Positions 25,367 through 37,737 of a stretch of 64,000 nt of DNA are shown here, piece after piece. The stretch spans positions 730,893 to 794,892 of the forward strand of contig NW_019775946.1 in NCBI RefSeq assembly GCF_001039355.2, in the 5' to 3' direction. A program made the translations under genes and the position numbers. Positions within the stretch are counted from its first letter, which is position 1; the number at the start of each line of letters is the position of its first letter. Below the pieces are notes generated by a model. It ran no database searches, was not told where the DNA came from, and saw only the letters and a program-made list of their open reading frames with translations. This stretch comes from Lingula anatina. Taxonomy: Eukaryota > Brachiopoda > Lingulata > Lingulida > Lingulidae.

Positions 25367-26487
25367 ATAATCACGGATTAGAATGCAACACCTGAACCCA
25401 AAGATAAAATAAAACGAAATGTTTATGCATTTTCTAACTTACTCATTTCTCCACTCCCTATACTCCTAAAAATGTTCTTAAATATTACATCTATTGTGTC
25501 TCACCTGGAGTACATTCTTGCTTGAATCATACCAATCCGAACCTATGTAATACGTAAATAAAGCATCTGTCCAAAAATCTACATGCGTTTTTTCCAGTGC
25601 GTTTTGGAAGTTCCACGTATTTTGAATATTAGTGTTGAAAACGTACCAACCACCAATACCGTCCGAGCTCATTACAACATTTTGGATGAATGGTTTTGCG
25701 TAGTTTCGTTCCTTAATGTAGGTGTTAATGCAGGAACTGAACAAGTTTTTCGCTTTCTTTTCTGACGCCCAATCTACATTTCTCTTTATTGGTTGTTCTA
25801 ATATGTCTTGCAGTTTTTTCTGATTCTCGTCATAAATTTTCCAGAATATGGTTCTCTGTGAGTAGGAATGAAGCGGATGCCAGAGAGGCCACCGGCTGCA
25901 GGCGTAAGAATAGAAATCGTCACACGGTTTCACGGACAAGTTCATGTTGGACAGCATATAGGCAGCCGTATCAAGACATCCTTGCTCCAAGCAAATATCT
26001 GGATGACTTGGGATGTGAACCCCCGGGGATGTCTGGGCGGCCGTACCAGGGCTGTTACCATTTCCTCCCCCTTGGTGGGCGTAAACCCCAACCAATGCAG
26101 CCAAAGCAATGCTGACCACGAGTACACTCGCCAAAACACCGATTAAAATTATTTCTCTCCTTTTCATTGAATAATAAATAAACTTAATTGGATTTCCTGG
26201 TGGTTCATCGTCGTTTTTAAACGGTTCACCAACTCCTCCCATGTTTTCTACCACTACCACCTTGAATGATGGCACTGTTTGAAGAGTAAAATCATGTAAA
26301 ATGAAGCTCAGAGTTTCTAGATGGTGTTTTATACCTACCTTGCTTGCATAATTCATTTATTGGATTTCGTAAAATCACATGGTAACAGATCGTGTGAGGA
26401 CATAACAGTCACTTAATTGGCACGGCCTATTTAGCTAAACACAACCCTGCATTTAAGACTGTTCGTATTCGCTTTTGCTTCAATAGC
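25367..26487. repeat. Segmental duplication unit 2 carrying an M13 first exon
   Basis: Direct repeat of about 22850-23955, same orientation, about 2.5 kb apart. Boundaries are approximate. Confidence 0.7.
25505..26356 (-). CDS. M13 peptidase first exon, upstream copy 2 (284 codons; alternative first exon or partial duplicate)
   Basis: Close relative of the exon at 22980-23825. The membrane segment and stem are essentially identical, with scattered substitutions in the ectodomain. It has the same CAG|GTGAGA donor in phase 0 and the same lack of private downstream exons. Homology extends beyond the exon on both sides (roughly 25367-26487 against 22850-23955), so this is a segmental duplication of about 1.1 kb carrying exon, donor and upstream sequence. 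The reading frame is intact, with two extra codons before the internal Met at the GGVGEPF start. An acceptor-like TTTTACAG just upstream of the ATG in copy 1 is TTTTACG here, so any 5' UTR intron is not shared. It is either an alternative first exon of the peptidase or a fragment kept open by recent origin. Confidence 0.8.
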
Positions 26488-28078
26488 TGCTGACCAAAAT
26501 GGTTATAACGATAATAATTAAAGAAAAGTGGATTAGGCCTGTACATCTAACATCAGACATAAGTTTTCATTCTTATACACCAAAAATTGTATGGTCATGA
26601 TTCACCCCACAAGAATTGCTGATCTATGTGAATCTTGGCCAATATTTATGTAGATCTAGGAAAATGATATTTATGCATTTAGAGATGTAGTTAAGATAAA
26701 ACATTGTATGAAATCTTTTAAAAACTTTCTCCCATTTCATAGTAATTCAACAAACCAAAGACTGAATGTCTGAAGCAACAGTGGTTGAAAAAGATGGCAC
26801 AAGGATGGATTTTTGATGTCAAAATTCACATAGAATTTTGAGTGTCTTTTATTAGCAAGAAGAAAGTTGCAATTAAAATTATACTTTTTGCCCGTTTTTC
26901 TAACAATTTTTTCATCATGTCAGCAATTTTAATAATAATGTTTTCATTAGAAAAATCAGTATCTCCATATATTCCACGATTACTCACATTTCTTAATTCT
27001 TTAAATTCCTGGCAGTTCTTAGAATACGTAGTCGGTGTGAAAAAAAAAAAAAAAAAAAAAAAAAACAGAACGCGGTAAGGTTAAAACCACTGTGATGGCA
27101 GCACCTTTTACCTGCAATCAAAACATATGAATTAGTTAGAAGTCCATTATAGACATCAATAAGAACTCGAAATTTCGGTTGATTGATATTTGCCGCTTTT
27201 ATTTTTGCCTAAATTGAATAAGACTTTGCGACTCCGCCTTAAATAATTGACCAGGTAATTAAAATGGAAAATCTGAATGATTGATAAGAACACTGGACTA
27301 TGGTGTATATATTTCCATATTGACAATACTTAGTAAAAATATTCACACTGGATTGTTGTTGTTGATGATGATAATATAAAATCAATTAACAATAGTCCAG
27401 TTTCCAGGCGAATGGGATGTATACACGCTTCTATCGATACTAGGGAATATAGAAAGGTAAACTGTATACATAAAATAAAAGTGCAATAATAGGGTGAAAT
27501 ACACCTAAGATAAAGTACAAACAGACCGCTCGACAGAATACTTAGAGATTGGAGTGACATAAAATTAAACTCAACGCATTACGCTTTACAGAATACTTAA
27601 AGATTGCAGTGACATAAAATTAAACTTAAACATCGAAATGTTCCCAATCAATAATGTTCAGTTGATTAAACATCATGAACATGGCATCAAAAAATATACT
27701 ATTAATATCTACATTTCTGCCGTTTAAATAACCTAGGACCTCTGATATTTTATAATCCAAAACGTCACCGATGTGCCTGACAGGAAGTAAACATCTCGAA
27801 TACCGGCTTATAATAAAGGCATTATTAAACCATCCATCAATTGGAAGTCGATAGGCTTCAGATGAAATGTCAGACCTATACTGATTGGGCCAGTTAATTT
27901 AATTAATGGAAATACCCCAGGAAACATAACGAATTATAAATACCTATTATCAATAGAAAATGAGTCCTCACTTAACAGTTAACGTTTTTAGACAAAAAGA
28001 AAAGAAAAACAAAGATCTACGCTTTTTAAAAGATAGTCTTTCTGTTGGCGAACAGGAAAGAAGTAAGTTTTTAGTAGG
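26488..28078. other. Non-coding region with poly-A and a short tandem repeat
   Basis: Contains a poly-A run at about 27038-27065. It also has a two-copy tandem repeat (about 27533-27574 and 27589-27629) sharing ACAGAATACTTA and AGTGACATAAAATTAAACT. It may include the 3' UTR of the minus-strand peptide gene that ends at 28079. No gene was seen. Confidence 0.4.
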
Positions 28079-28879
28079 TTATCGTCTCCCATTTTGTTTC
28101 ATCAGCTGGTGAATCCACACGGCAAATGAAGCGTCGTAACACTCAATGAGGGCCCGCCCACGTGGACACAGGCGTCCCTTGGTGGGACGAGCTCTTTTTA
28201 TGGTGTTCATGATTTCGTACCTCAATGGAACTATGAAAAAAAATAATAATAATAAGCGTTTTAAGACTGCTTGTTTTCTTCGTATTGATTATTATTATTT
28301 TTTATAAATTCCGAAAATTGGAACCGAATATCAAATTTACATTGTGAAGGAAACTACATTATCATTTCAGCACAAATAAAACATTGAGTCTCGAAACTAA
28401 TACAACAAATTTTATTAATTTTACTAGAAATAGAAATTAAAATTTGATCACATACGAAATCGGGAAATTTTCAACTTCTACTAAGATTCCAACCTCCAAA
28501 TAAAAATACATATCATACAATAACATCAATATGCAAAATGCATAAATCATATTGATCATATGTAAAAGTGGTCAGTGTTAATGTAAAAAAACAAAAAAAA
28601 AACGTTACCTTGCATATTATACAGTCCATGAACTTTTCCTTCACTGAAGCCAGATTGTGTTCCTCTGAGTTTGTTCCAAAAAGTAGCGAATCTCTGTCTT
28701 TCACTAAGGTCGGGATCGGTCAACATCGAATACTCGACAACAGATTCTGGTTTGAATATCTTTTCTGATGGTGGGTCTTCCCACGACATGGCGGTCGCTT
28801 CCCCGTCCATTTGTCCGGCCATTACCAAAGAAAGTGTTACCGTCAGCGTGGCTACTGCATACAGTCGTATTTTAATCAT
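28079..28879 (-). CDS. Candidate amidated peptide-hormone precursor (140 aa)
   Basis: Two coding exons: 28879-28609 and 28230-28079, joined in phase 1 (G|GTAACG donor, TTTTTTCATAG acceptor). A 5' UTR intron ends right before the start (ACTCAG|GATG). Residues 1-22 form a signal peptide (MIKIRLYAVATLTVTLSLVM). The middle is acidic and aromatic with no cysteine. The end has the layout of a peptide hormone: Lys102-Arg103, then a 34-residue segment from Ala104 with two cysteines (112 and 121, eight residues between) and an aromatic/hydrophobic tail (FAVWIHQLM), then Gly-Arg-Arg-stop, the classical signal for C-terminal amidation. The predicted product is an amidated peptide with an N-terminal disulphide ring, acting through a receptor after release. 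I do not recognise the family. It shares only the two-Cys ring idea with calcitonin-, MCH- and elevenin-type peptides. A non-hormonal secreted protein is the alternative. Confidence 0.6.
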
Positions 28880-29362
28880 CCTGAGTAAAAAAGATAAGAA
28901 TATATTAAGAATAAGTAAATAGTTAGAAGTACTATAGAGTGAAATGATTTTTTTGTGAATTTGATGTTTGTTTCAAAATTCCCTTCAAAGTTTATTATGC
29001 GTTTGCATGAAAAAAGGGATTGGTCCCTCGTATCATTTATAAGCCGTCGATGTCTCTTAGTAAATATGTAATTTTATTTCCAACGATTTTGTATCAAATA
29101 CAATGAAACGACATTTCGATAATGCTGATTTAAAATATACATGTCCTTTAAAGTAAATTGTACAATAATGCAGTTAATGTCAAATTATTATTGAGTCTCA
29201 ATATATTTGTATTAGTTAGAGAGCCTGTAAATGTAAACCATTTCTTTGTGCTCAATAAATTATTAGATATATTTCGCTCGCCATAGGACCATTTTCATTT
29301 AAATTGATTTCGGAAGCATTCTGCTTGTCTAAATATTAATTTCTCAGTAAAACTACACTTAC

Positions 29363-29480
29363 TTTTACGATTATGGTTAGTGGAAGTGGTCAGTCTCAGC
29401 CGTTCGTCAGACAGTCTTCGTGCTCTCAGTCTGACTCCCCTAGTATCAGTGTCGTAATGTGTATATATATTGAGATATAT
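29363..29480 (-). promoter_or_regulatory. TATA promoter and non-coding first exon of the candidate peptide gene
   Basis: A TATATATA box lies at 29462-29469. About 30 bases downstream on the minus strand the likely 5' UTR begins, ending in a GTAAGTGT donor at 29362. The next acceptor, ACTCAG, sits one base before the ATG at 28879. The exact start site is not determined. Confidence 0.5.
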
Positions 29481-30457
29481 ATGTGATGTCGAGGAGAATA
29501 ACGATAATTATTATATCCGACGTCACGAACCTCCTGCTTACACCTGGAGTTCAATTATCAGGTGCTCTGAGATTACACTCGTAAAACGACAGTCTAAGGA
29601 TGACTAAAGTGGTCCATTTATGGCAGTAACAGGAACGATTGATTTAAAGAGTTCAAGAAGGACGTGCGATCTTCCTTGCAATTAAGAGACAGGATGCATC
29701 AAACACAAAACAAGAAGTTTTCTATAGCGACACCTGCATCTGAGATGAATTTGCAAAGAGATGTGTTTTGAGCGATCGAAGTTTGTAAAGTGGTATTTGT
29801 CGGGTGATCTTAAAATATAACGATATAATTGACAATTATTGTATTCTTTTGCATTTTTATTTTTAGTACGCATGTGGTTTATCGATCTCTTTTTAAAAGT
29901 CGTAAGTAAATAACGTCATAAGAGAATGAACTAATGCCACTACGTACTAATTTAGGGTAAAAAAATTCAAACTTCAATATCTCATAAGATAATCACCGTA
30001 ATCCTATCCTAAAGTACTTCATGGTGAACTTTTGCAACACATCCGCAAAAAAATTTGCACCTTGCAGGCCACGGCGGGACAGGAAATGTTCTGGTTCTCA
30101 GGAAAACCTGCGCACAAGTTACAAGCAGGCAAACATACGTTTTCTTATCGGATTGAATTATAGTCTATAGTGTCTATAGTGTCTGTAGTGTGTGGTTGGG
30201 CTGGGTGGGCACCCTTGGTGTTACAAGGGGCGTTCGTAATGAGATTTTGGTTTAAAATCAGCTAACCTGGATAATCCATTACAATGTGCTGGGAAACAAG
30301 TCTCCTCCCCTGAAATGAACTCTCTGGTCTGCATTTAATGATGGCATTTGCAGGCACAAGGAAGTAAATTTTCTACACTAAAATAACGAATTGTACACAA
30401 TTCAATTGTAAAACTTGCCACTTACCAAATCAATGCCCAATACATTTTCCATCCGAA

Positions 30458-30510
<53 letters not shown>

Positions 30511-31092
30511 GAAGAAGAAGAAGAAGAAGAAGTGAGAAAAGAAATCTGATTTCTTCAAAATTAGGGTCAGTTCTGTTGAGCTGGTTAACCATCTTATCAG
30601 TTTTGTTTGGCCTAACGGTAAATGACTTACACGTGTCTATTGAGAAAGATACAGTGGCACACGTTTTAATAAACACATTACTTTGATATGGGAAGATGTG
30701 ACAGGATTTTAGCCCTTATTTTACTTAAGGCCTAATGCTGCATTACTACTCATAAAGTGATGATATGCTAGCATGCAATATTGAACAGTGTGTCACTACG
30801 CGCACTTTGCTGAACGTTTGAAGGTGTTAACAGATACACATAAGAAATACCTTATTTATTGCATCTTTAGAAGTAATAGTAGAATGTACAAGAGTTGAAC
30901 AGTTGAAAACGAAACCTGCACTTTTGGAAATAAAGATAGGCCTAATTCAACCGATACAAAATAATCTCTTGTTTCTTATATGGTAACGAGCTACCATTGA
31001 ATCAGCTCCGATTTGGTCCCATCTTGAAAAAAGGTAAGGTTGTTACACGGTGACAAGTTGTTTTCTTGCTTCTGTTGAGGGAACGAAATAAA
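29481..31092. other. Intergenic region upstream of AATF
   Basis: Divergent spacing between the peptide gene and AATF, with no coding exon recognised. It contains a compound (TAA)n(GAA)n microsatellite at about 30458-30533 and, in the last 100 bases, the AATF 5' UTR and promoter, with no clear TATA box. Confidence 0.4.
30458..30533. repeat. (AAT)n(GAA)n compound microsatellite
   Basis: Long AAT run passing into a GAA run. Confidence 0.95.
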
Positions 31093-34000
31093 ATGGCAAG
31101 CCTCGCAGAACAAATTGCTCAGCTTGCAAACCCTGCTCCTAGTTTCAAAGATCCCGAAGATGACATAGATGACGGTAAGTCCAATTCAACAAATACACAA
31201 GGAATGATATAATTTTAAAAATACGTGATATTATGAATTGATGTCTAACCGGTATCACAACCAGGCAAACGGGATCTACAGAATTGTTAAACACGTGGAC
31301 TGATATGTGAATGGATAAATCCCAATCCTAATCACCCCACTCTAGAATCGTTTTTATGATTTGGGTACACGCAATGGAACACGCTCGACTAGCCCCGTAT
31401 CTTTTACGGGTAAAATTTTGAAATATATGTAGTTTTCTGTTACTTCGGATGGTCTTGGGCGTTTATACAGATCCTTTTTGTTTTTAAAATGGAATTTTTC
31501 AATTAAAAAATAAATGAACTGTCTTTATAAGTTGTAATCAGTGGCTACACACTTGTTACTCTCTTATTCAGGGTTTATGGATTTGTAGTTGTTACATATT
31601 GTATTTTTATTTTCTTCAGATACGTCTGCAAAGGTGGTAAATTCATATGTACCATCAGATTTATGTGAAACAAATGAGACCAGTCTTCTTAGGAAGAAGG
31701 TGACCCCATTGCTGTCAGATACAGATGTAAGATATGCTGGTAGGAGTGTGTCGAGGAAGAATCTACTAGGCAAGTAATACTATTTATTTCTTGAAAAATG
31801 GACATTACTAGTAATTTTTTCAGCTCATCTGTGGGGTTTATTTTTTCTGACTTGCCAGAGATGGGTTGAGAAGCATTTGGTTTGTTATTTTGATAGGCTG
31901 AAAGCATTGTTTTCAGTATCTGTATCCATGTCATTTTGATATAATCTCAAAATAAATTTGTTTGCCAATATCTGTGTTTTAAAAATGTAAATCAATTAGG
32001 ATGTGATTTATTATTGTATTTTTTATTTCCTAAAAATATTATTTTAGGTGCTAGCACAGAATCAGATAATGAAGAAGAATTTTTAAGTGAAGAAGAAGGC
32101 AGCTTGGAAAGTAGTGATGAAGACAGAGAAGACAGCGACCTAGAAGACATTGATCTGGAGACTTTCAAAAACAAACTCACAGATAAAACTGCAGGGAAAA
32201 GGTATATGTCAGCCATTGAAAAACATTTGTAAATTAAGAATTAGTATATTATTAATATAAGAAAGTAGTTTCTGCTGTACTAGTGTGCTTAAAGAGTTAG
32301 CAATTGAACAGATAAAAAGCACATGACTGATAAATTTCTTTTGAAGTGATTTACAAGTTTTTTTGTTACACTTTAACCCAAATTTTAAAAAAGGATGACA
32401 AATGATACATATGTAATATGATATACAAATTTATGACTTTTTTGTTTTTTTTTCAACAAAATATTATAATCAGAATTTAATTTATGTCTGATAAATGCTT
32501 TTTATCAAAATAAGTATTTGTTACTAATAATGTTCTGATATAATATGTTGTTATGAGAAATAAAAACGTTTCAGGCAGATAAATGGAAATACAGAACACT
32601 CAGATGATTATGAAGATGGAAGTGATGCTATGAGTGATGATGATGATGATGACGATGATGTTGAAGGTGAAGAAACTGAGGAGGATGAACTTTTGAAGGA
32701 TCAGTCTGCAAACCAACAGGAGGATGATATTGAGGAAGAAAAGGGTATTTTATTCATTTGACATTATTGTGAACAGTACAAAGTGTATGGTGGGATTTTG
32801 GTGTTCCTGTGAAATGATGCAAAGTTTTTCCATATTCAAGCCTTGTTCTTCCTTTCAAATGGCATTCCTTTAAAAGTCTAAAGGATATTTTTCTTTTATG
32901 CACATTTGCAGTAAAGACTATATATAGTGATCTCTTTTATAAGTCCATCTTTTTTGGGTCAATGTTTTTTGCATTTTTTTTTGTCACATAAGAAATTTGA
33001 AATCGAGGTCACCTTGTTTAAAACATTTTGGAGTCATATGTCGGGGTAAAATACAAGCCAAAGTTGAAACAAACTATATAGTGAACAAATTATATATATA
33101 GAAAATTGCATATCTTTGTTTATGAAATTGAGCAATGTATTTCAAACTTGATTCAGTAATGTCTAGGAAACTGTTATTCTGGTTTGCTTCAGACCTGCTA
33201 GGGTCACCAGCAAAATTTAAATGATAACCTCAGTAGGGTTTACCGAAATTCAATTAAAACCTCTCTCTTCATTAAAATGTCCAATTAATTGATTATTCTA
33301 GTGTTTAGTCCGAAATCAGTTATTTCCTGACAGTGTTCAGACTTTATATTGGTTTGAATATTTGTCAGTTTCAGCTAGCTTGTTTTCCATTCCATGCTAA
33401 TGCAATTGTTTTGTAGGGGATGTTCAGAGTTTATTCAAGTCTGATGTAGCAGAGGAAAAGGAAAAGGGCTTGGCAACAAGAGCTCAACTAAGTAAGTCAA
33501 AGGTTCTGTTCAGTTTTCAAAGATTCATTTAAATGGTTCTTATTTGAGCCTAAAAAGCTGCTAGATGGAATAGTTCAAATGATAAAAGTTAATGATAGGA
33601 TTGTTTGATTCTTTTGTTAAGGAATTGCATTATATAATTTTTTTAATATTTGAAACATCTGAGATTTGAAAATGAATTCATTACCCTGTAGCAATGTGGG
33701 ACAGCTTACTAGAAGGCAGGATCAAACTTCAGAAAGCACTGATATTAGCCAATCAGCTTCCTCAACCTAATACTTGGCCAGCTTTTAGCAAAGAGGAAAA
33801 TTATTTGGAAGCCACAACAGAAGGTTGGTTTATATATTGCATTCATGTATTCATGTCGTAAACTGTAGTGTGGTAAGTTGTGCTGTAAAGTGTCTTGCTG
33901 TACTGCATCTTATCAATTCACATACCAAACCACACCTTGCCATACCGCACCATACCATACCAACTCGTACTACACCATACAAATGCAAACTTTGAAACCC

Positions 34001-37000
34001 ATACCATCTCATATCATATCATACTCATATATACCGTATCACACTGTTCCAAACTACGCATTTTCATATCACATCACCATACTACACTGTACCATACTAC
34101 ACCATAGCAGATCACATCATACCATACCATATAATACCACAACATGCCATACCAAACTTAGGTAATCCTAGAATTATATGCAGTTCATTTTTACTGCAGA
34201 TATGAAGAAAAGCAGATATATGTGTCTCTTCCTTAAAAGGGTGTCAAAAAACTCACTTCAGCAAATAATATGATGAAATCAAAGCTAAGATTAATGTTGA
34301 TTTCACTTTGAATTTGTTAATATAATATTGGGGAATTGTTTTATATGCCACAATGTATGATATTCTTATTAAAACAATCTGCCTCATTTTCCAGTGGAAT
34401 CAGTATTATCTCAGTTGGAAAATGCTCTTGCTGAACTGCAAACATTGCTATTACAACAAAATCCAGAAGTCAAGCACCTGGTTGACAATGGCCAACAGAA
34501 ACTACCAAACAGGTAATAATCTTGACTGTTTTCTAGTATTTTTAAATATGACAGGAGAGTTTCCTTGGAGGATGTATTTATCTTTCACACAACAAAAGGT
34601 CATCATAGAAAAACATTTTGGAGTATTTTATTTGATATTTGCTCATCTAATAGCACAAACAAAAAAGTTTTGAACTTAAAATCAATTTTTACTTCGGATT
34701 TTAGGGGCAGAATTATTAATTTTTTCATTAAGCAAAAATTGACCTTTTCAGTGCACAGGATTCTGAAGATGAAGAAATTACTAGTGAGTCTGAATTTGAA
34801 GATGATGAAAAAAATGCTAAAAAGACATCAAAATCTCCAGATCTGTCACATAAAAGGAAAATTACAGTCGATGAATTTCCAGAATTCCTAGCTAAAAGAC
34901 ACAAAGCTTTTCATTTGTACAGGTAGGTATTTGTCTTGCCATTCACAGATCTGCCACATGGTAAAAAGCATATCTTTTTCAGTGTCAACGATAAAATTCT
35001 GTTAATTTATAAGTCATATTTTTCTTACTTTTATTTTTTTAGTTTGACACATGTAAAAGTGAAGGAAAATGTCACATAAAAAAAAGTATTTTTTGTAACC
35101 AAAATAGTTTTCACTGAATCTAAAGTAATGATCTGAAGTTATAATTTTTCTGGTAGTTATAAAAAAAGTGCCTCGTGACATGAGGACAATATTCCTGGAA
35201 TTTTAGTGTATTTCATCAAGTAAAATTTATTTTGTGAAAATACACATGAAATTTGAATTGGGCCATGAAAAAAAAAGTTGTTAGAGTGCCATTTCAAAAA
35301 GTACTTTTATTTTCATCAGTAAGGTGAGTTTCAGCAGTGTTTTTTTATTGTAATTTCAATTGTGCATGAGCTTAAAAATAATGTGTTCTTTGTCCAGAAA
35401 GGCGAGCATTTATACCGATCCCTTAAAAAATCTTTAATTTAGGAATAATACAATACAGAAGTGGAATGACAAAACCAAATTAGCAGCTGGGAAAGTGAGC
35501 AGTAAATCTTTCAGTGCATTTGACCAATCTACACTGAAGCAAATTGAACAGGTAAACATAGATGCTGTTGAATGATGTATTGTTTTCTTGGATGCAACTT
35601 TTTCCTCTCAAAAAGATATGTGTATTACTCTGGTACTGGAACTGACATTATCAGCTGACCAATGTTACAGTCTCAACCTGAGACCTTTCAATAGGTACCA
35701 ATAATGACCTGGATGGACTGGTTGTTAATGTAAATTCCTGTAAAACCCCTAGTTGTACATATTTTATTTTGATTAAACTGGATGACTAAAACTCATAAAT
35801 AGATAAACAAGTGAATGAAAAATTGGAAGAGAAGAAAAGTCATTGCTCTTTGCATTATATACTAAATTTCTCTTTTCTAGGTTCTTTCTGATAGAGAGCG
35901 TCTATTAAGGAGGACCCAGTTAAAAAGATCATCTTATCGTGTTCTTGGAAAAGAAAAAGAAGATGAAGATAGAACTGAGGTATGGGAAAGTCTAATAAAG
36001 TGGAACTGTAATATGGGACAAAAGGTGGAATTGAAGATATCTTGTTTTTGATTTGAAAAATCTTGAATAAGCTTAAACCATTTTCCTGCTTGTTTTGCTA
36101 TTTGAATTTTTAAAAATTTCGATGAAAAACTAGATGGAATGAATGAATCTTAACTTTTTAATTTACCATGGTTATTTAATAGGCACATGAACAGTTACCA
36201 AACAGGGACCACTTGAAAGATTATGATGAAGAAATATTTGACGATGATGACTTTTACCATCAGCTGCTTAGAGAACTTATAGAAAGAAAAACAAGTGATT
36301 TAACAGATCCAGTGGCCATCACGAGGTGAAAAGGGATATACAAGTTTAAGAAATATCAATATATTTTATAGTTCTTCTAAAAGATTAACTGGATTGTAAA
36401 TCACAGTTTTTATGTGAAATGAATTGTGACATTTATGTTATTTGTGGTCTTTATTGTTCCTCACTAAAAATGAACAATGTAATGATTATTATAAAAATAA
36501 TGTATTTAGTATGATTTTCCATTGACCATATATTTGTGCTCTTTTTCCTTTAGATGAGAATAAGAAAGAAAAAAGGTACAGATATTTTCATTGCTATATT
36601 AACTTGTTTTTTTTTTTATTTAGGCAGTGGTTAGAAATACAGAAACTGAGAAGTAAATCAAAAAAGAAAGTTGATACAAAAGCAAGTAAAGGACGAAAAA
36701 TAAGGTGAGTTTGTGAATACAATTAATTCATAAGATAGTGAATCCAACCAGTATCATTACTTCCAGTTGTTTTTTTCCTTTGACAAGCTGCTAGATGTAT
36801 TTTTTCTGAAAAAGGGTATTGAATTAATCTTAGTGAGAAAAATTTATAACAGATAAAATTTAGAACAGATAAATGTCACTGTAATTCGAGAAATGCCTTT
36901 TTGATAGAAGTGAATTTTTAAAGAAAATTGTTATAACTCTAGGTACAACATTCTAAACAAGCTGGTAAATTTTATGGCTCCACAAGATACCACAACTTGG

Positions 37001-37219
37001 ACAGATGAATCTAAGTGAGTATTAATGGTGCTTAAAGTATAGCTCTAAGACCAGTCAATTTTCAAGTTCCCAGTTCCAAGTTGTCTACATACAGGTAAGC
37101 AAGTCTTGAAAAGCAGTATTTCTCACCATTTTTTTTTCCTTTTCAGGGATGATCTTTACTCATCGTTATTTGGCAAGAGGTTTCAAGGGGTGGCAGATAA
37201 CCAGGCTAACAAAAGCTGA
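31093..37219 (+). CDS. AATF: AATF/Che-1 (apoptosis-antagonizing transcription factor, Bfr2 family), complete, 14 exons, 542 aa
   Basis: Exons: 31093-31174, 31620-31769, 32048-32201, 32575-32744, 33417-33491, 33692-33823, 34395-34512, 34752-34922, 35443-35551, 35881-35979, 36183-36325, 36624-36704, 36943-37014, 37147-37219. They sum to 1629 bp with all phases agreeing; human AATF is about 560 aa. AATF is a nucleolar protein needed for small-subunit ribosome maturation (Bfr2 in yeast) and also acts as an RNA-polymerase-II-binding co-regulator. Visible parts: an N-terminal [14 protein letters not shown] start, long Asp/Glu/Ser-rich tracts (about 80-195), the AATF-Che1 region starting at [15 protein letters not shown] (about 211), a basic patch, and the C-terminal TRAUB region with [13 protein letters not shown] (from about 496) and LFGKRFQG near the end. 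The intron after exon 2 uses a GC donor. Intron 6 holds a CATAC-rich satellite. AATAAA signals lie at 37732 and 37828. Confidence 0.97.
33900..34160. repeat. Degenerate CATAC-type pentanucleotide satellite in AATF intron 6
   Basis: About 260 bases of imperfect repeats of CCATA/CATAC with ACA variants. The strand composition is strongly skewed (little G on the plus strand). Confidence 0.85.
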
Positions 37220-37731
37220 CCAGATTTGAAAAAGCAGCCATGCTGCATCAAGTCTTAACACCACATTGTACGCATTAGTCACCCAGAGTTCATCAAAAAT
37301 TTATTTTTCTTCATCTAACCAACCTTTCCTGACACTCACAACTGTAACAATCTGGGAGAATTAAGTCTTTAACCCATTCTCAAATGTGAGGTTTGTCAAG
37401 ACAGTGAGCAGGTAGCAACTGATAATTCAGGTTGTTGACATCAATTAATGACATTCCGCTATTCAAAAATGATCAACAAGCATAAGTAATACCGTGCCTT
37501 TGATAAATTCAACAAGAATTGGTTTATGTACTTGAAAGTAAAAAACGTTTAAAATCTTCTGCTGTCTCAAGACGTTTTCATTTTTTGAAAGTTCATACCA
37601 CTGCCATTTTATGAACTGTTTAAAATAGTGCTAGGGAAATGGGCTATGCTGTAAAAATGCACAACAGGTGTTTTGAAACTTGCCCAGGTATTTTTTAAAA
37701 GAGTCAAACTGTATTATTGCCAAAAGATGGT

Positions 37732-37737
37732 AATAAA
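37732..37737 (+). terminator. Candidate polyadenylation signal of AATF
   Basis: AATAAA about 510 bases after the stop; a second one lies at 37828-37833. Minus-strand AATAAA motifs for MTFR lie in the same stretch (about 37773 and 37795), so the two 3' ends may overlap. Confidence 0.45.
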
